Shown piece by piece: positions 18,789 to 28,255 of a stretch of DNA of 64,000 nt. The notes below the pieces were generated by a model that saw nothing but the letters and a program-made list of their open reading frames with translations, searched no databases and was not told the DNA's origin. Numbering within the stretch: position 1 is the first letter of the stretch; every line of letters starts with the position of its first letter. Origin of the DNA: Sulfurospirillum diekertiae (lineage in GTDB: Bacteria; Campylobacterota; Campylobacteria; Campylobacterales; Sulfurospirillaceae); NCBI RefSeq assembly GCF_002309535.1, contig NZ_CP023275.1, forward strand, positions 2,542,001-2,606,000, written 5' to 3'. The position numbers and the translations under genes were made by a program.

Positions 18789-19934
18789 TTAATTGCGTCT
18801 TTTGTACTCTTCATACCCAAAGTGGCTGGTCACTTCGTAACTTCCATCTTTGTGAAGCACGGCTAAATCGGGCAGTTTCACGCCGTTAAAGGTGGTATTT
18901 TTCACGATGGTATAGTGAATCATATCTTCAAAAATCAGCTTATCACCAATCTTCAGCGGTGCATCAAAACTGTAATCGCCCATGATGTCACCTGCCAAGC
19001 ACGTTGGCCCTCCAAGGCGGTACACGTAAGGTTGTTCGCCGACTTCTCTCGCACCGCGAATCTGTGCGCGATACGGCATCGCTAATGTGTCAGGCATATG
19101 CGCTTCAGCGGAGATGTCTAAAATGGCAATATCCATGCCATTATGCACGATGTCTAAAACACTTGCCACGAGCGGTCCTGTTTGCCACCCCACCGCTTCA
19201 CCCGGTTCCAAATACACTTTAATGCCATTATATCGCGCTCTAAAATCGTTAATGATTTTGATAAGTTTTTCCACATCATACCCATCTCGAGTGATGTGGT
19301 GTCCTCCTCCAAAATTGACCCATTTCATTTGAGGTATCAAATCGCCAAATCGCTCTTCAAACCCTTGCAAAACCGCTTCAAGCGCACTGGCATCTTGTTC
19401 ACAAAGGGCGTGAAAATGAAGCCCTTCAATGCCTTCAAGTTTGTCATACTGCATGTTCTCTTTCGTAATACCCAAACGACTGTAAAGCCCACAAGGATTG
19501 TAAAGATCGACAGGGCTGGAAGAGACTTCAGGATTGAGACGCAGTCCACAACTCGTTTTACCAAGTGCTTTTGCTTTATATTTTTCCCATTGATGGAACG
19601 AATTAAAAATAAGATGGTCACTTAACGCGATCACCTCATCGATGTCCTCTTCTTTATAGGCAGGTGAGTACGTATGAATCGTGCCGTTAAAAAACTCTTT
19701 CGCAAATTTAGCTTCATGAAGTCCACTGCAGGTACAGCCACTCAAATAGCGATCGACCAAAGGAGCAAGTGCTTTAAATGCAAAGCCTTTAAGGGCGAGT
19801 AAAACGGTAGCACCTGAACGTTTGGCAACCTCTTCTAAAAGAGTCAAGTTTTGTTCTAATAACTGCTCTTCACACACATACACCGGTGTTTTAATCTCAT
19901 GTAAAATAGTTTCCATACGACTTATTTTTAACAT
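18789..19934 (-). CDS. nspC: Carboxynorspermidine/carboxyspermidine decarboxylase
   Basis: A 381-residue PLP-dependent decarboxylase of the alanine racemase-like fold. It converts carboxyspermidine or carboxynorspermidine to spermidine or norspermidine. Visible motifs are LLALKGFAFKAL with the PLP Lys, the WVNFGGGHHITRDGYD phosphate-binding loop, YLEPGEAVGW, and RLGGPTCLAGD with the second-subunit Cys. Start at 19934 has GGGAG seven bases upstream. The partner dehydrogenase is at 23568-24782, about 4 kb away rather than adjacent. Cytosolic. Confidence 0.94.
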   Translation of the reverse strand: MLKISRMETILHEIKTPVYVCEEQLLEQNLTLLEEVAKRSGATVLLALKGFAFKALAPLVDRYLSGCTCSGLHEAKFAKEFFNGTIHTYSPAYKEEDIDEVIALSDHLIFNSFHQWEKYKAKALGKTSCGLRLNPEVSSSPVDLYNPCGLYSRLGITKENMQYDKLEGIEGLHFHALCEQDASALEAVLQGFEERFGDLIPQMKWVNFGGGHHITRDGYDVEKLIKIINDFRARYNGIKVYLEPGEAVGWQTGPLVASVLDIVHNGMDIAILDISAEAHMPDTLAMPYRAQIRGAREVGEQPYVYRLGGPTCLAGDIMGDYSFDAPLKIGDKLIFEDMIHYTIVKNTTFNGVKLPDLAVLHKDGSYEVTSHFGYEEYKRRN

Positions 19935-20062
19935 ACTTTTCTCCCGAAATTACACATGAAATGTAACATTTTTTGCCTTAATGGAAAAAACACCTATAAA
20001 TATCATCATTTTGTATCATAATGCCGATAGTATAATAATGATATTCCACTCAAGGATAAGAT

Positions 20063-22192
20063 ATGTATCATCTAAGCATTAAAATAAAAGCGCTCTTGTT
20101 ATTTACACTAACGATTTTTTTTGTTGCTGGGACTTCTTTGCTCGTTATGGCCTATAAATCGAATGAACTTAGAAAAGCACAAACAAAAGATACCGAAGAG
20201 CTTATTTTAGATCTCAGCAAAAATGAGCTGAAAGCGTATACGCGTATGGCAGAAAATGCCATTAGCACCTTTTACGAAGCCTCTTCTTCTGAAGCAAACA
20301 TCGCGCAAAATATTAAATCAGACGCTATGAGTTTGAAAAAGACACTGGATGATGTTTACCAAAACAATAAAGATAAACTCTCCAGTAACGAGCTTAGAAC
20401 CATGCTTTTAAGCCTCATCAATGGGTATCGTTATAACAACGATATTGGCTACTTTTATGCCTACACAACGGAGGGTATCAATGTAGTCCATCCCATTAAC
20501 AGAGCGCTTGTCGGCAAAAATCTTATGGATATGAAAGATAAAGAAGGAAACTTTGTCATTAAAGACCTTATCAAAGCTGCCAAAGAGGGAACAGGAGTCA
20601 CGCGTTTTATTTGGCCTCATCCTGTCACCAAAGTCGATGAGCCAAAGCTCTCTTACAACTTTTACTATGAACCGCTTGATTTGGTGATTGGTACAGGCGA
20701 TTATGCGTCAAGTATTAAAGAGCGCTACCAAAATGAAGCCATTAAAGTTTTAGAAAAACTCCGTTATGCAGACGATGGTTATTTTTATGCCATCAAAAAA
20801 ACAGATAAAGGGTATGCCTATGCCTTTCATGCAACAAATCCTTCACAAAAGAACAAAGAGTTTAAACTCGGCATCAAAGATTCCCACGGCAATATGTATC
20901 GTGATGAAATCGTTCAAAATGTAGCCAAAAATATGGAAGAAGGTACCTTTGTACCGTACTATTTTGAACATCCTAAAACAAAACAAGATGCTCCTAAAAT
21001 CGCCTATGCTAAGTATTTTAAAGCGTGGGATTGGATCATAGTTTCAGGTTTATACACGGACTCCATTGAAGCATACACGGCAACACAAGATAAAAAAGTC
21101 AACTCCAATATCAATGCTATGCTGATTGGAACGATTGTATCGGGAGCTATTGTGGCACTTTTGGCCATTTTTGCCATTTATTTTCTTATTACGGGACTTA
21201 TCGCAACACCTCTGCTCAATCTTAAAGCAACCGCCCACAACCTTGCAGAAGGGGATGGTGATCTTACCAAACAATTAGCAATCATACACAACGATGAGAT
21301 TGGTGGTGCATCCAAAGAGATTAATAATTTTATTGAAAAAGTGCGTGCAACCATTGCGCTTGCCAAAGATACCAGTAGCGAAAATGCTTCCATTGCACAT
21401 GAGCTCTCTGTCACAACCTTACAAGTCGGTAAACGTGTCGAGGACTCAACCACTATCATTAACCAAACAACACAAATGTCCACTATCATCAAAAAAGAGA
21501 TCAGTGTGTCAGTGGAAGAAGCAAAAGCCTCTAAAGAAGAGGTCATCAAAGCGAACCAAGAACTAAAAACGGCTCGCGGGTTTGTCCAACAGTTAGGGGA
21601 GCGTGTTCAAAACAGTGCCCACACGGAAATGGAACTTGCACAGAAAATCCAACAGCTCAGCAGTGATGCCGATCAAGTCAAAAATGTTCTGACGGTTATT
21701 AGCGATATTGCCGATCAAACCAACCTTCTTGCACTCAATGCTGCCATTGAAGCGGCACGCGCTGGGGAACACGGAAGGGGATTTGCGGTTGTTGCCGATG
21801 AAGTACGCACATTAGCAGAACGTACCCAAAAAAGTTTAGTGGAGATCAATGCTACCATTAACGTCATCGTACAAGCGATTATGGACAGCAGTGAGCAGAT
21901 GAATCATAATTCTAAAGAGGTACAAGAACTCGCTGTGATTGCGGAAGATGTGGGTAAAAAAATCAACACAACCGTTGATATGATGAATATTGCGACCAAT
22001 TTGAACGATAAAACCGTCACCGATTATATTAAAACTGGGGCAAAAATAGAAGAGATTGTCTCCAAAATTGAAGAGATCAATGCACTCTCTACGCAAAACA
22101 CCAGAAGTGTTGAGGAGATTGCAGGCGCAAGTGAGCATCTCAACTCGCTCACTGAAAAACTCAACGCAATTCTCAATAAATTTAGAACCTGA
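20063..22192 (+). CDS. Methyl-accepting chemotaxis protein with two Cache modules
   Basis: A 709-residue chemoreceptor. Membrane helix 1 is at residues about 9-29. The periplasmic ligand domain (about 35-345) has two Cache-like modules, marked by [16 protein letters not shown] and [15 protein letters not shown]. Helix 2 is at about 352-378, a HAMP domain follows, and the signalling hairpin tip lies near residue 565 ([20 protein letters not shown]). AAGGA precedes the ATG at 20063. A GCCGATAG box at 20023-20030 resembles a sigma-28 -10 element, but no matching -35 is clear. The ligand is unknown; Cache receptors usually sense small organic acids or amino acids. Confidence 0.93.
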   Translation: MYHLSIKIKALLLFTLTIFFVAGTSLLVMAYKSNELRKAQTKDTEELILDLSKNELKAYTRMAENAISTFYEASSSEANIAQNIKSDAMSLKKTLDDVYQNNKDKLSSNELRTMLLSLINGYRYNNDIGYFYAYTTEGINVVHPINRALVGKNLMDMKDKEGNFVIKDLIKAAKEGTGVTRFIWPHPVTKVDEPKLSYNFYYEPLDLVIGTGDYASSIKERYQNEAIKVLEKLRYADDGYFYAIKKTDKGYAYAFHATNPSQKNKEFKLGIKDSHGNMYRDEIVQNVAKNMEEGTFVPYYFEHPKTKQDAPKIAYAKYFKAWDWIIVSGLYTDSIEAYTATQDKKVNSNINAMLIGTIVSGAIVALLAIFAIYFLITGLIATPLLNLKATAHNLAEGDGDLTKQLAIIHNDEIGGASKEINNFIEKVRATIALAKDTSSENASIAHELSVTTLQVGKRVEDSTTIINQTTQMSTIIKKEISVSVEEAKASKEEVIKANQELKTARGFVQQLGERVQNSAHTEMELAQKIQQLSSDADQVKNVLTVISDIADQTNLLALNAAIEAARAGEHGRGFAVVADEVRTLAERTQKSLVEINATINVIVQAIMDSSEQMNHNSKEVQELAVIAEDVGKKINTTVDMMNIATNLNDKTVTDYIKTGAKIEEIVSKIEEINALSTQNTRSVEEIAGASEHLNSLTEKLNAILNKFRT

Positions 22193-22215
22193 TAAGAGGT
22201 CTCTTTTGAGACTTC

Positions 22216-23049
22216 TTATTCCCCCGCTTTTCTAGCGATCGAATCCATAATACATGTTGGTAAAATCCGCTTTAGCAGGGTAAAAAGCTTGGTAGGAAAC
22301 GTTACGGGGTAACGAAATTTTGGTTTTTTGGACTCTATGGCTTCAACCAAGACTTTTAAAACTGCCTCAGCGCCTAAAGTAAAAGCGCTGTCACCACTTT
22401 TTTGAAGACGCTCAAGTGTTTTTTCATAAATTACTTTGTGAGCAGAACGCTCTTGGTCAATGTTGGCAAGAAACTTTGCCAGCGCATTTTTACGAAAATG
22501 GCTACGAATCGGCCCTGGCTCAATCAAAACAACGTCAACGCCACTGCCATGAAGTTCCAGTCGCAACGTATCGGCTAAGCCTTCAATCGCAAATTTTGAA
22601 GCGTTGTATGCTCCTCGGTAACTCATCGCCACAAACCCTAAAATGGAGCTGTTGAAAATAATCCGTCCATGCCCTTGTTTTCGCATATAAGGAAGTACTA
22701 AATTGGTCAGTTCAACGCTTCCAAAGACATTGGTTTCAAACTGTTCTCGTAATACATCTCGTTTGAGGTCTTCCACGGCTCCTGGTTGTCCAAAAGAGGC
22801 ATTATTAAAGAGCACATCAATGCGCCCATCAGTTTGTGAGAGCATCCACGCAAGCGCTACATGTAAACTACCGGAATCGCAAAGATCGAGTTTACAAGCA
22901 TTCAAACCTTCCGCTTGCAAACGCTTCACATCTTCATCTTTTCGACACGTGGCAAAAACATTATAACCTTGCTTTTGCAATCCATGTGCGCAGGTGTAGC
23001 CAATGCCCGAAGAACAGCCCGTTATCAGGATAGATCGTGCTTTTTTCAT
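22216..23049 (-). CDS. Short-chain dehydrogenase/reductase
   Basis: A 277-residue classical SDR. The cofactor loop is TGCSSGIGYTCA at the N-terminus, NNAS follows at about residue 87, and the catalytic Ser...YxxxK is seen as SSILGFVAMSYRGAYNASK. The C-terminus is extended relative to minimal SDRs. NADP preference is suggested by the CRK after strand 2 (FATCRKDED) but is inferred. Its ATG overlaps the DsrE-like stop as ATGA (23049-23046), so the two are one unit. Substrate unknown. Confidence 0.87.
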   Translation of the reverse strand: MKKARSILITGCSSGIGYTCAHGLQKQGYNVFATCRKDEDVKRLQAEGLNACKLDLCDSGSLHVALAWMLSQTDGRIDVLFNNASFGQPGAVEDLKRDVLREQFETNVFGSVELTNLVLPYMRKQGHGRIIFNSSILGFVAMSYRGAYNASKFAIEGLADTLRLELHGSGVDVVLIEPGPIRSHFRKNALAKFLANIDQERSAHKVIYEKTLERLQKSGDSAFTLGAEAVLKVLVEAIESKKPKFRYPVTFPTKLFTLLKRILPTCIMDSIARKAGE

Positions 23050-23384
23050 ACGCTGAGAATGGTTTCACCAGAGTTGATCCACGCACTCAAAAGTTCGCCC
23101 GTGTAATAAACATCAATGCCACAGGTTTGCAAAGGAGTCGTAATGTCCATCGTGTCGGCACATTTCAGACATGCGATCATTTTGACACCATCTTTGATCA
23201 TCGCTTCCACTTTGGCTCGCACCTCTGCATCTTCGGCAATCAAACGTTGCGAAGCGCCCCAGACGAGCACCTCAACTTCATCCATCCAGCCTTTTAAAAG
23301 TGCATTGTGCGCATAAAGGCAAACCATATGCAAGGCGGTTTCTTTGTTATCTGTGGTCCATAAGATTTTTACTTTTTTTGACAT
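23046..23384 (-). CDS. DsrE-family protein
   Basis: A 112-residue cytosolic protein of the DsrE/DsrEF-like fold (KVKILWTTDNKETALHMV, VLVWGASQRLIAED, ACLKCADTMDI). A conserved Cys in the CLKC segment could carry sulfur, as in family members that transfer sulfane sulfur; that role is inferred. Start at 23384 is preferred because AAGGA lies five bases upstream, whereas the ATG at 23390 overlaps that site. It is translationally coupled to the SDR gene downstream. Confidence 0.82.
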   Translation of the reverse strand: MSKKVKILWTTDNKETALHMVCLYAHNALLKGWMDEVEVLVWGASQRLIAEDAEVRAKVEAMIKDGVKMIACLKCADTMDITTPLQTCGIDVYYTGELLSAWINSGETILSV

Positions 23385-23419
23385 GATCATCCTTTACATG
23401 TAAAGTTGTCAAAGAGGAG

Positions 23420-23449
23420 GCTCAAAACTTTACATGTAAAGCTTTGAGC
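23420..23449. repeat. Extended inverted repeat built around TTACATGTAA
   Basis: GCTCAAA and TTTGAGC flank a central CTTTACATGTAAAG with a single unpaired base on each side, giving a 30-base near-perfect palindrome. It lies between the 3' end of the dehydrogenase gene and the DsrE-like gene. A second palindrome copy starts 26 bases to the left (23394-23403). Confidence 0.8.
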
Positions 23450-23469
23450 AAGAGACATTATATTTTTAT

Positions 23470-23512
23470 AACGCTTTTTAGGCAAAGCCTAAAAAAGCTA
23501 CGCTAGCCGCTG
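23470..23512. repeat. Small intergenic repeat element, copy A
   Basis: The stem TTTTTAGGC-AAA-GCCTAAAAA is followed by GCTACGCTAGCCGCT. A closely similar element (copy B, 24875-24917) lies on the other side of the carboxyspermidine dehydrogenase gene. The shared pattern is ACGCTTTT, an A/G-rich arm, GCAAAGC, the complementary arm, and AGCTACGCTA. This looks like a short REP/MITE-like element. Origin unknown. Confidence 0.55.
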
Positions 23513-23543
23513 TGGCACTAAAGCTTGCCTTTACAAGGCAGAG

Positions 23544-23567
23544 GTTTCTTGCAATTATGCAAGAAAC
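23544..23567 (-). terminator. Hairpin after the carboxyspermidine dehydrogenase gene
   Basis: A perfect 10-base-pair stem (GTTTCTTGCA with TGCAAGAAAC) and a 4-base loop directly abut the stop codon at 23568. There is no long U-tract after it on the minus strand, so it may be a weak terminator or a 3'-stabilising hairpin. Confidence 0.55.
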
Positions 23568-24782
23568 TTACTTAACTTCGAACGTTTCCTCAGGTTTCAT
23601 TTCGATGATTTTCCAAGGAAGCCCTTGAGTGTTTAACTCATCCATAAAGGGTTTTGCGTCGAATTGTTCCATATTGAACACACCACGTCCGCTCCATTTA
23701 CCCTCTAACATCATCTTCGCGCCAATCATCGCAGGCACACCCGTGGTGTAACTCACCGCTTGCGCACCCGTCTCACGGTAGCACGCTTGGTGATCACACA
23801 CGTTGTAAATGTACACTTTACGTTTTTTGCCATCTTTCAGACCTTCAAAGACACAACCGATGTTCGTAAAGCCAACGGTTCTAGATCCCAAGCTTGCAGG
23901 ATCGGGGAGCAGTGCTTTTAAGAGTTGGATTGGCACGATTTTCACACCATCGACCTCAACTTCATCAATGCGAAGCATACCCACGTTTTCCAAGCATTTC
24001 ATATGGGTGAGGTAGCTTTGACCAAAGGTCATAAAGAAACGAATACGCTTCAAACCTTTGATGTTTTGAACGAGGGATTCTAACTCTTCATGGTAAAGTA
24101 AATAACTGTCTTTGGGTCCCACTTCTGGGTAATCCCACACCATCTTCACAGAAACGGGCTCAGTCTCGATCCACTTACCCTCTTCCCAATAACGTCCTTT
24201 GGAGCTGACTTCTCTAAGGTTGATCTCGGGGTTAAAGTTCGTTGCAAACGCATACCCATGATCGCCCGCGTTACAATCTAAAATATCGATAGAGTTGATC
24301 TCATCAAAGAGATATTGCTGTGCGTAAGCGCAGTAAACATTGGTCACGCCCGGGTCAAAACCACTGCCCAAAAGCGCCATAATACCCGCATCTTTAAACG
24401 CTTTATCTCTTGCCCATTGCTCTTTGTACTCAAATTTTGCGAGGTCTGGATGCTCATAATTGGCGGTATCGAGGTAAGGTACTTTGGTTTTAATGCACGC
24501 GTCCATGATCGTCAAATCTTGATATGGAAGAGCAATGTTCATCACCAAAGCGGGTTTTACTTTTTCGATTAACGCGACCAACGCAGAGACATCATCCGCG
24601 TCGATCGCAGCCGTTTCGATGTTTACATGTAAAGACTCTTTGATCTCTTGCGCGATTTGATCGCACTTTGATTTCGTACGACTTGCCAAGACAATGTGTG
24701 AAAATACCGCACTGTTCATCGCACATTTTTTGGTGACCACACGGCTCACTCCACCCGCACCAATAATTAATACTGTTGCCAT
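23568..24782 (-). CDS. Carboxynorspermidine/carboxyspermidine synthase (saccharopine dehydrogenase-like)
   Basis: About 404 residues. Joins aspartate semialdehyde and a diamine by NADPH-dependent reductive condensation, the step before NspC. The N-terminal Rossmann loop is TVLIIGAGGVSRVV. The saccharopine-dehydrogenase-like body includes PYLDTANYEHPD and GSGFDPGVTNVYCAYA, and the C-terminal part has GAQAVSYTTGVPAMIGAKMM. Start at 24782 is set by AAAGGA; the ATG 21 bases upstream lacks one. A palindrome copy at 24623-24632 encodes LHV. Cytosolic. It is monocistronic here and bordered on both sides by related repeat elements. Confidence 0.92.
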   Translation of the reverse strand: MATVLIIGAGGVSRVVTKKCAMNSAVFSHIVLASRTKSKCDQIAQEIKESLHVNIETAAIDADDVSALVALIEKVKPALVMNIALPYQDLTIMDACIKTKVPYLDTANYEHPDLAKFEYKEQWARDKAFKDAGIMALLGSGFDPGVTNVYCAYAQQYLFDEINSIDILDCNAGDHGYAFATNFNPEINLREVSSKGRYWEEGKWIETEPVSVKMVWDYPEVGPKDSYLLYHEELESLVQNIKGLKRIRFFMTFGQSYLTHMKCLENVGMLRIDEVEVDGVKIVPIQLLKALLPDPASLGSRTVGFTNIGCVFEGLKDGKKRKVYIYNVCDHQACYRETGAQAVSYTTGVPAMIGAKMMLEGKWSGRGVFNMEQFDAKPFMDELNTQGLPWKIIEMKPEETFEVK

Positions 24783-24874
24783 TTCTATCCTTTGAGGTTT
24801 CATTATGAGGCTTCTTTAATAAGCGCTATGAACCATAGCCATTATCAAAAAAGCCTAGTCTACTTATTTTTCAA

Positions 24875-24917
24875 TACGCTTTTAAAGCAAAGCTCTAAAA
24901 GCTACGCTAACGCTAAG
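24875..24917. repeat. Small intergenic repeat element, copy B
   Basis: TACGCTTTTAAAGCAAAGC followed by TCTAAAAGCTACGCTAACGC, similar in length and order to copy A at 23470-23512. It lies in the 222-base gap between the dehydrogenase start and rdgB. That gap also holds a TTTTACAA/TTGTAAAA hairpin near 24957-24979. Confidence 0.5.
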
Positions 24918-25004
24918 TTCACGTAGACACTGAGCCCACGCACTTTCGTGCTTTTTCTTTTACAAACAAATGTTGTAAAAGTGTAATATGTTTTGATTAC
25001 TTCT

Positions 25005-25607
25005 TTATTTCAAACTGTTGAGGACAATGTGCGCAAGCTCTAACGCACGTGCTCGGTGCGAGAAGGCTTTTTTCACACTTTCGTCCAACTCACCCAGTGT
25101 TTGTGTGTATCCACAAGGAATGAACATCGGATCGTACCCAAAACCGTTTGTGCCACGCGCATCAGCAATCGCTTCGCCGTGCATCCAACCGTGAACGCAA
25201 AATTCACCTTTCGCACAGACAAGCGCAATCGCTGCTGTATAAAACGCGGGCGTTTTCTCGATACCATTCTCTTTTAGGGTCGCAATCAATTTGGCAAGAT
25301 TTTCTTTAGCATTGGCATTGATCCCAGCATAACGCGCACTGTAAATCCCAGGAATGCCTCCCAGTGCGGGCACACTAATGCCACTATCGTCGCTTAAAAC
25401 GATGTCGTTTTTGGTGTCCAGTTTTTCATACACGGCACGTGCTTTAATGAGGGCATTTTCTTTAAAGGTTGACCCTGTCTCTTCAATCTCAAAAGGAGGC
25501 ATAATGTCGCTGTACGCGACCACTTCGTACTCGCTAATCCACGATTGAAACTCTTTGACTTTACCCTGATTGGACGTGGCTAAAACAATTCTCAAATGCT
25601 GCTCCAC
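25005..25607 (-). CDS. rdgB: Non-canonical purine NTP pyrophosphatase (XTP/dITP)
   Basis: A 200-residue Ham1/RdgB house-cleaning enzyme that hydrolyses dITP, XTP and ITP to monophosphates, keeping deaminated purines out of DNA. Motifs are ATSNQGKVKEF (substrate loop), TFKENALIKA, SDDSGISVPALGGIPGIYSA and the C-terminal SHRARAL. Length is typical. Cytosolic. It is 36 bases downstream of mltA on the same strand. Confidence 0.95.
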   Translation of the reverse strand: MEQHLRIVLATSNQGKVKEFQSWISEYEVVAYSDIMPPFEIEETGSTFKENALIKARAVYEKLDTKNDIVLSDDSGISVPALGGIPGIYSARYAGINANAKENLAKLIATLKENGIEKTPAFYTAAIALVCAKGEFCVHGWMHGEAIADARGTNGFGYDPMFIPCGYTQTLGELDESVKKAFSHRARALELAHIVLNSLK

Positions 25608-25643
25608 AAAACGAAATAAGGTTTTATTCTATCTATTTTTTGT

Positions 25644-26714
25644 TTAAAACTTCGGTTGCATGATCCACACTTCAAGCGGAGCCTTGAGCTCGCCTGCTAT
25701 CCATTGGGCCCTCTCGCCATAACCCATAAACATATCCGCACGGTTGGGTCCTTTGATGGCGCCACCCGTGTCTTGCGCAAAGACAAATGTATCGACTTTG
25801 TAGTTGGGGGATTCGCTCTTGATCGCCAAAAGAGAACCTAAAGGAATGTAACTGCGGTCCACCGCGACAGAACGCTCAGGGGTTAGCACCAGTCCTAAAC
25901 TTCCCGTGGCACGTTGTTCCATTTTGCGAAAGAACACATAACTTGGGTTGGTATTGAGCATCGCGTCGATTTGGCTAGGATGCGCTACTAGCCACGCTTT
26001 GATGCTCTGCAAAGAGATATCTTCCAGATTGGTAAAAATACCCCGATTGAACATCTCTCGACCGAGTGATTTGTACGGATGCCCATTAGAGTCCGCATAG
26101 CCTATAAAAATGACGTTGCCATTTTCCAGTTCAACCCTGCCAGAACCTTGCACTTCCATAAAGAAAAGATCGATTTTATCGTCCACATAACAGAGTACTT
26201 CGGCGTTAATTTTATGCTTTTCGATCTCTGCACGGGTATAGTACGGAAGCATTTTGCCTTTCACGGAGCGTCCACGCATTTTTTTGTCGCGTTCTCCCAC
26301 AATGGCAACCAAATCTTTGGGCTTGGCATACACAGGGTATTTAAACCGTGCGCTTTTTTTCAGACTGCCATGCAATAAAGGCTCATAATACCCTGTCAGC
26401 ATTGAGCGTTGCTCATTAGGCTGAATCTTTTTAAGCTCAAACGAGTTTTGAAAAAAGGCTCTGGCATCTTTTACATGTAAGGATTGTTCACAGACATGAG
26501 GATACGCTTTTTTAGCCAGCGGTGCGGCGCAATTTTGGCGAAAAAGCGAAAGGAGTTCATCAAAATTTTCATGCTCAGCGAGTGCATTGAAACGTTCATT
26601 TTGGGCTTTCAAAGAGGAGACAAAGGCTTCATCTTGAGGCGTAGGAGCAGATTTTGGAGCACAACCGCTCAACACAAACAGTAGACAGATCAAAAGGGGG
26701 AGACTATATCGCAT
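25644..26714 (-). CDS. mltA: Membrane-bound lytic murein transglycosylase A, lipoprotein
   Basis: About 356 residues. Cleaves peptidoglycan to 1,6-anhydro products at the outer membrane. The lipoprotein signal is MRYSLPLLICLLFVLSGC, with the lipobox Cys at about residue 18. The MltA domain (LTGYYEPLLHGS, VQGSGRVELENG, YADSNGHPYKSLG) is followed by the C-terminal 3D domain with its DTGGAIKGPNRADMFMGYG motif and catalytic Asp. Start is taken as the ATG at 26714; a GTG immediately upstream is also possible. A palindrome copy (26471-26480) encodes LHV. Confidence 0.93.
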   Translation of the reverse strand: MRYSLPLLICLLFVLSGCAPKSAPTPQDEAFVSSLKAQNERFNALAEHENFDELLSLFRQNCAAPLAKKAYPHVCEQSLHVKDARAFFQNSFELKKIQPNEQRSMLTGYYEPLLHGSLKKSARFKYPVYAKPKDLVAIVGERDKKMRGRSVKGKMLPYYTRAEIEKHKINAEVLCYVDDKIDLFFMEVQGSGRVELENGNVIFIGYADSNGHPYKSLGREMFNRGIFTNLEDISLQSIKAWLVAHPSQIDAMLNTNPSYVFFRKMEQRATGSLGLVLTPERSVAVDRSYIPLGSLLAIKSESPNYKVDTFVFAQDTGGAIKGPNRADMFMGYGERAQWIAGELKAPLEVWIMQPKF

Positions 26715-26935
26715 CACAATCCATTACAAGAGCTACCCTTAAAGGTATCTCATCATTTTTTTAACTTGTTGAGCTTGACAAAAGCCATTTTAGGAGTATC
26801 AAACGCAATAAATGTATCGAAAAATTATAACATAAAACAACCTTGCTCTAAATTCACCCAAAATTATCTATAGAATTTTCAAAGTTTAACAAGGGTAAAA
26901 TTGTCCTTAATTAATCTTGAGGAATTTTTGCACCT

Positions 26936-28252
26936 ATGTTTAAAACTATTTTTCCCCTTAGCCTTATCATTTCACTCCGTTTCTTAGGTCTCTTCATCGT
27001 CCTACCCGTTCTCTCCGTTTACGCACTTCACTTGGAGGGCTCCAACGAATTTTTAGTGGGCATTACCATTGGTGGGTATGCACTCACACAAATGTTTTTG
27101 CAAATTCCTTTTGGGATTTTATCAGACAAAATTGGACGTAAAATCACTATTTTTGTGGGGCTCATTGTTTTTCTAATTGGCTCACTTGTGTGTGCGTATA
27201 GTACCACCATCTACGGACTGATGATCGGACGCTTTTTACAAGGAGCGGCGGCGATTGGCGCTGTTGGAACGGCGATGATCAGTGACATGGTCAAAGAAGA
27301 AGTGCGCGGACACGCTATGGCGATTATGGGAGGCTGTATCGCGGCAAGCTTTGCGATTTCCATGATGTTAGGTTCTGTCATTGGTGGTTATTATGGGGTC
27401 GATAAACTCTTCTTTATTACCGCCGCCCTTTCCGTTTTTGCGATGATCGTACTCTACACCAAAGTGCCTAACCCACCCAAGATCATTCACAACTACGGTG
27501 CCGATGAGACGCAACTGAGACATATTCTCAAAGATAAAGACCTCATGAAGATGAACATCACCAACATGCTTCAAAAGGGAATGATGACGCTTGCATTTAT
27601 GGTCATTCCTATCATCATGGTACAAGAGTTTAGCTTTGCTAAAAAAGAGCTTTGGATGGTTTATCTGCCTGCGATGCTCTGTGGTGTGCTTGCGATGGGA
27701 CCTTCTGCCATTTTGGGAGAAAAAAAACATAAAGCCAAAGAGATGCTGATGATTGGTGTAGCGCTTTTTGCGATCAGCTACGTTATGATGGGCTACGCGC
27801 ACAAAGCTCCATGGTTTATCGTGGGTGTAGTTATTTTCTTCATCGGCTTTAATATGCACGAACCGCTCATGCAATCCATGGCAAGCAAATACGCTAAAGT
27901 TCACCAAAAAGGTGCAGCCCTTGGTGTCTTTAATACATTTGGTTACGGTGGAACGTTTGTAGGTGGTGTATTTGGTGGTTATTTCCTACAACATTTTGGC
28001 ATTATGGAGATTGCGTGGGTGATCTTTATCATCTGTATTCTCTGGCTCTTTTTGATCGCCAGTCTTAAAAATCCAAGCCACAACAAAAACATTTATTTAC
28101 CTTATGGCGAATTTGATATTTCACGTGTGGAGCACCTCAAAGGACTTAAAGGCGTTGTGGAGTGGTATCGCAACGAGAGTGAGCACATCTTGGTCGTCAA
28201 ATACGATGCTAACCTCACCGACAAAGAGACGATTTTAGCGGTCATTTCCTAA
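26936..28252 (+). CDS. MFS transporter, YajR-like, with C-terminal soluble domain
   Basis: A 438-residue major facilitator with about 12 membrane helices. The conserved motif A is seen as FGILSDKIGRKITIF between helices 2 and 3. After the last helix (about residue 375) comes a roughly 55-residue cytosolic tail (LKGVVEWYRNESEHILVVKY) that resembles the ferredoxin-like YAM domain of E. coli YajR. It is probably a drug or metabolite exporter; the substrate is unknown. It is followed at once by a YqaA-like gene and a small Rof-like gene in one unit. Confidence 0.88.
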   Translation: MFKTIFPLSLIISLRFLGLFIVLPVLSVYALHLEGSNEFLVGITIGGYALTQMFLQIPFGILSDKIGRKITIFVGLIVFLIGSLVCAYSTTIYGLMIGRFLQGAAAIGAVGTAMISDMVKEEVRGHAMAIMGGCIAASFAISMMLGSVIGGYYGVDKLFFITAALSVFAMIVLYTKVPNPPKIIHNYGADETQLRHILKDKDLMKMNITNMLQKGMMTLAFMVIPIIMVQEFSFAKKELWMVYLPAMLCGVLAMGPSAILGEKKHKAKEMLMIGVALFAISYVMMGYAHKAPWFIVGVVIFFIGFNMHEPLMQSMASKYAKVHQKGAALGVFNTFGYGGTFVGGVFGGYFLQHFGIMEIAWVIFIICILWLFLIASLKNPSHNKNIYLPYGEFDISRVEHLKGLKGVVEWYRNESEHILVVKYDANLTDKETILAVIS

Positions 28253-28255
28253 TCA

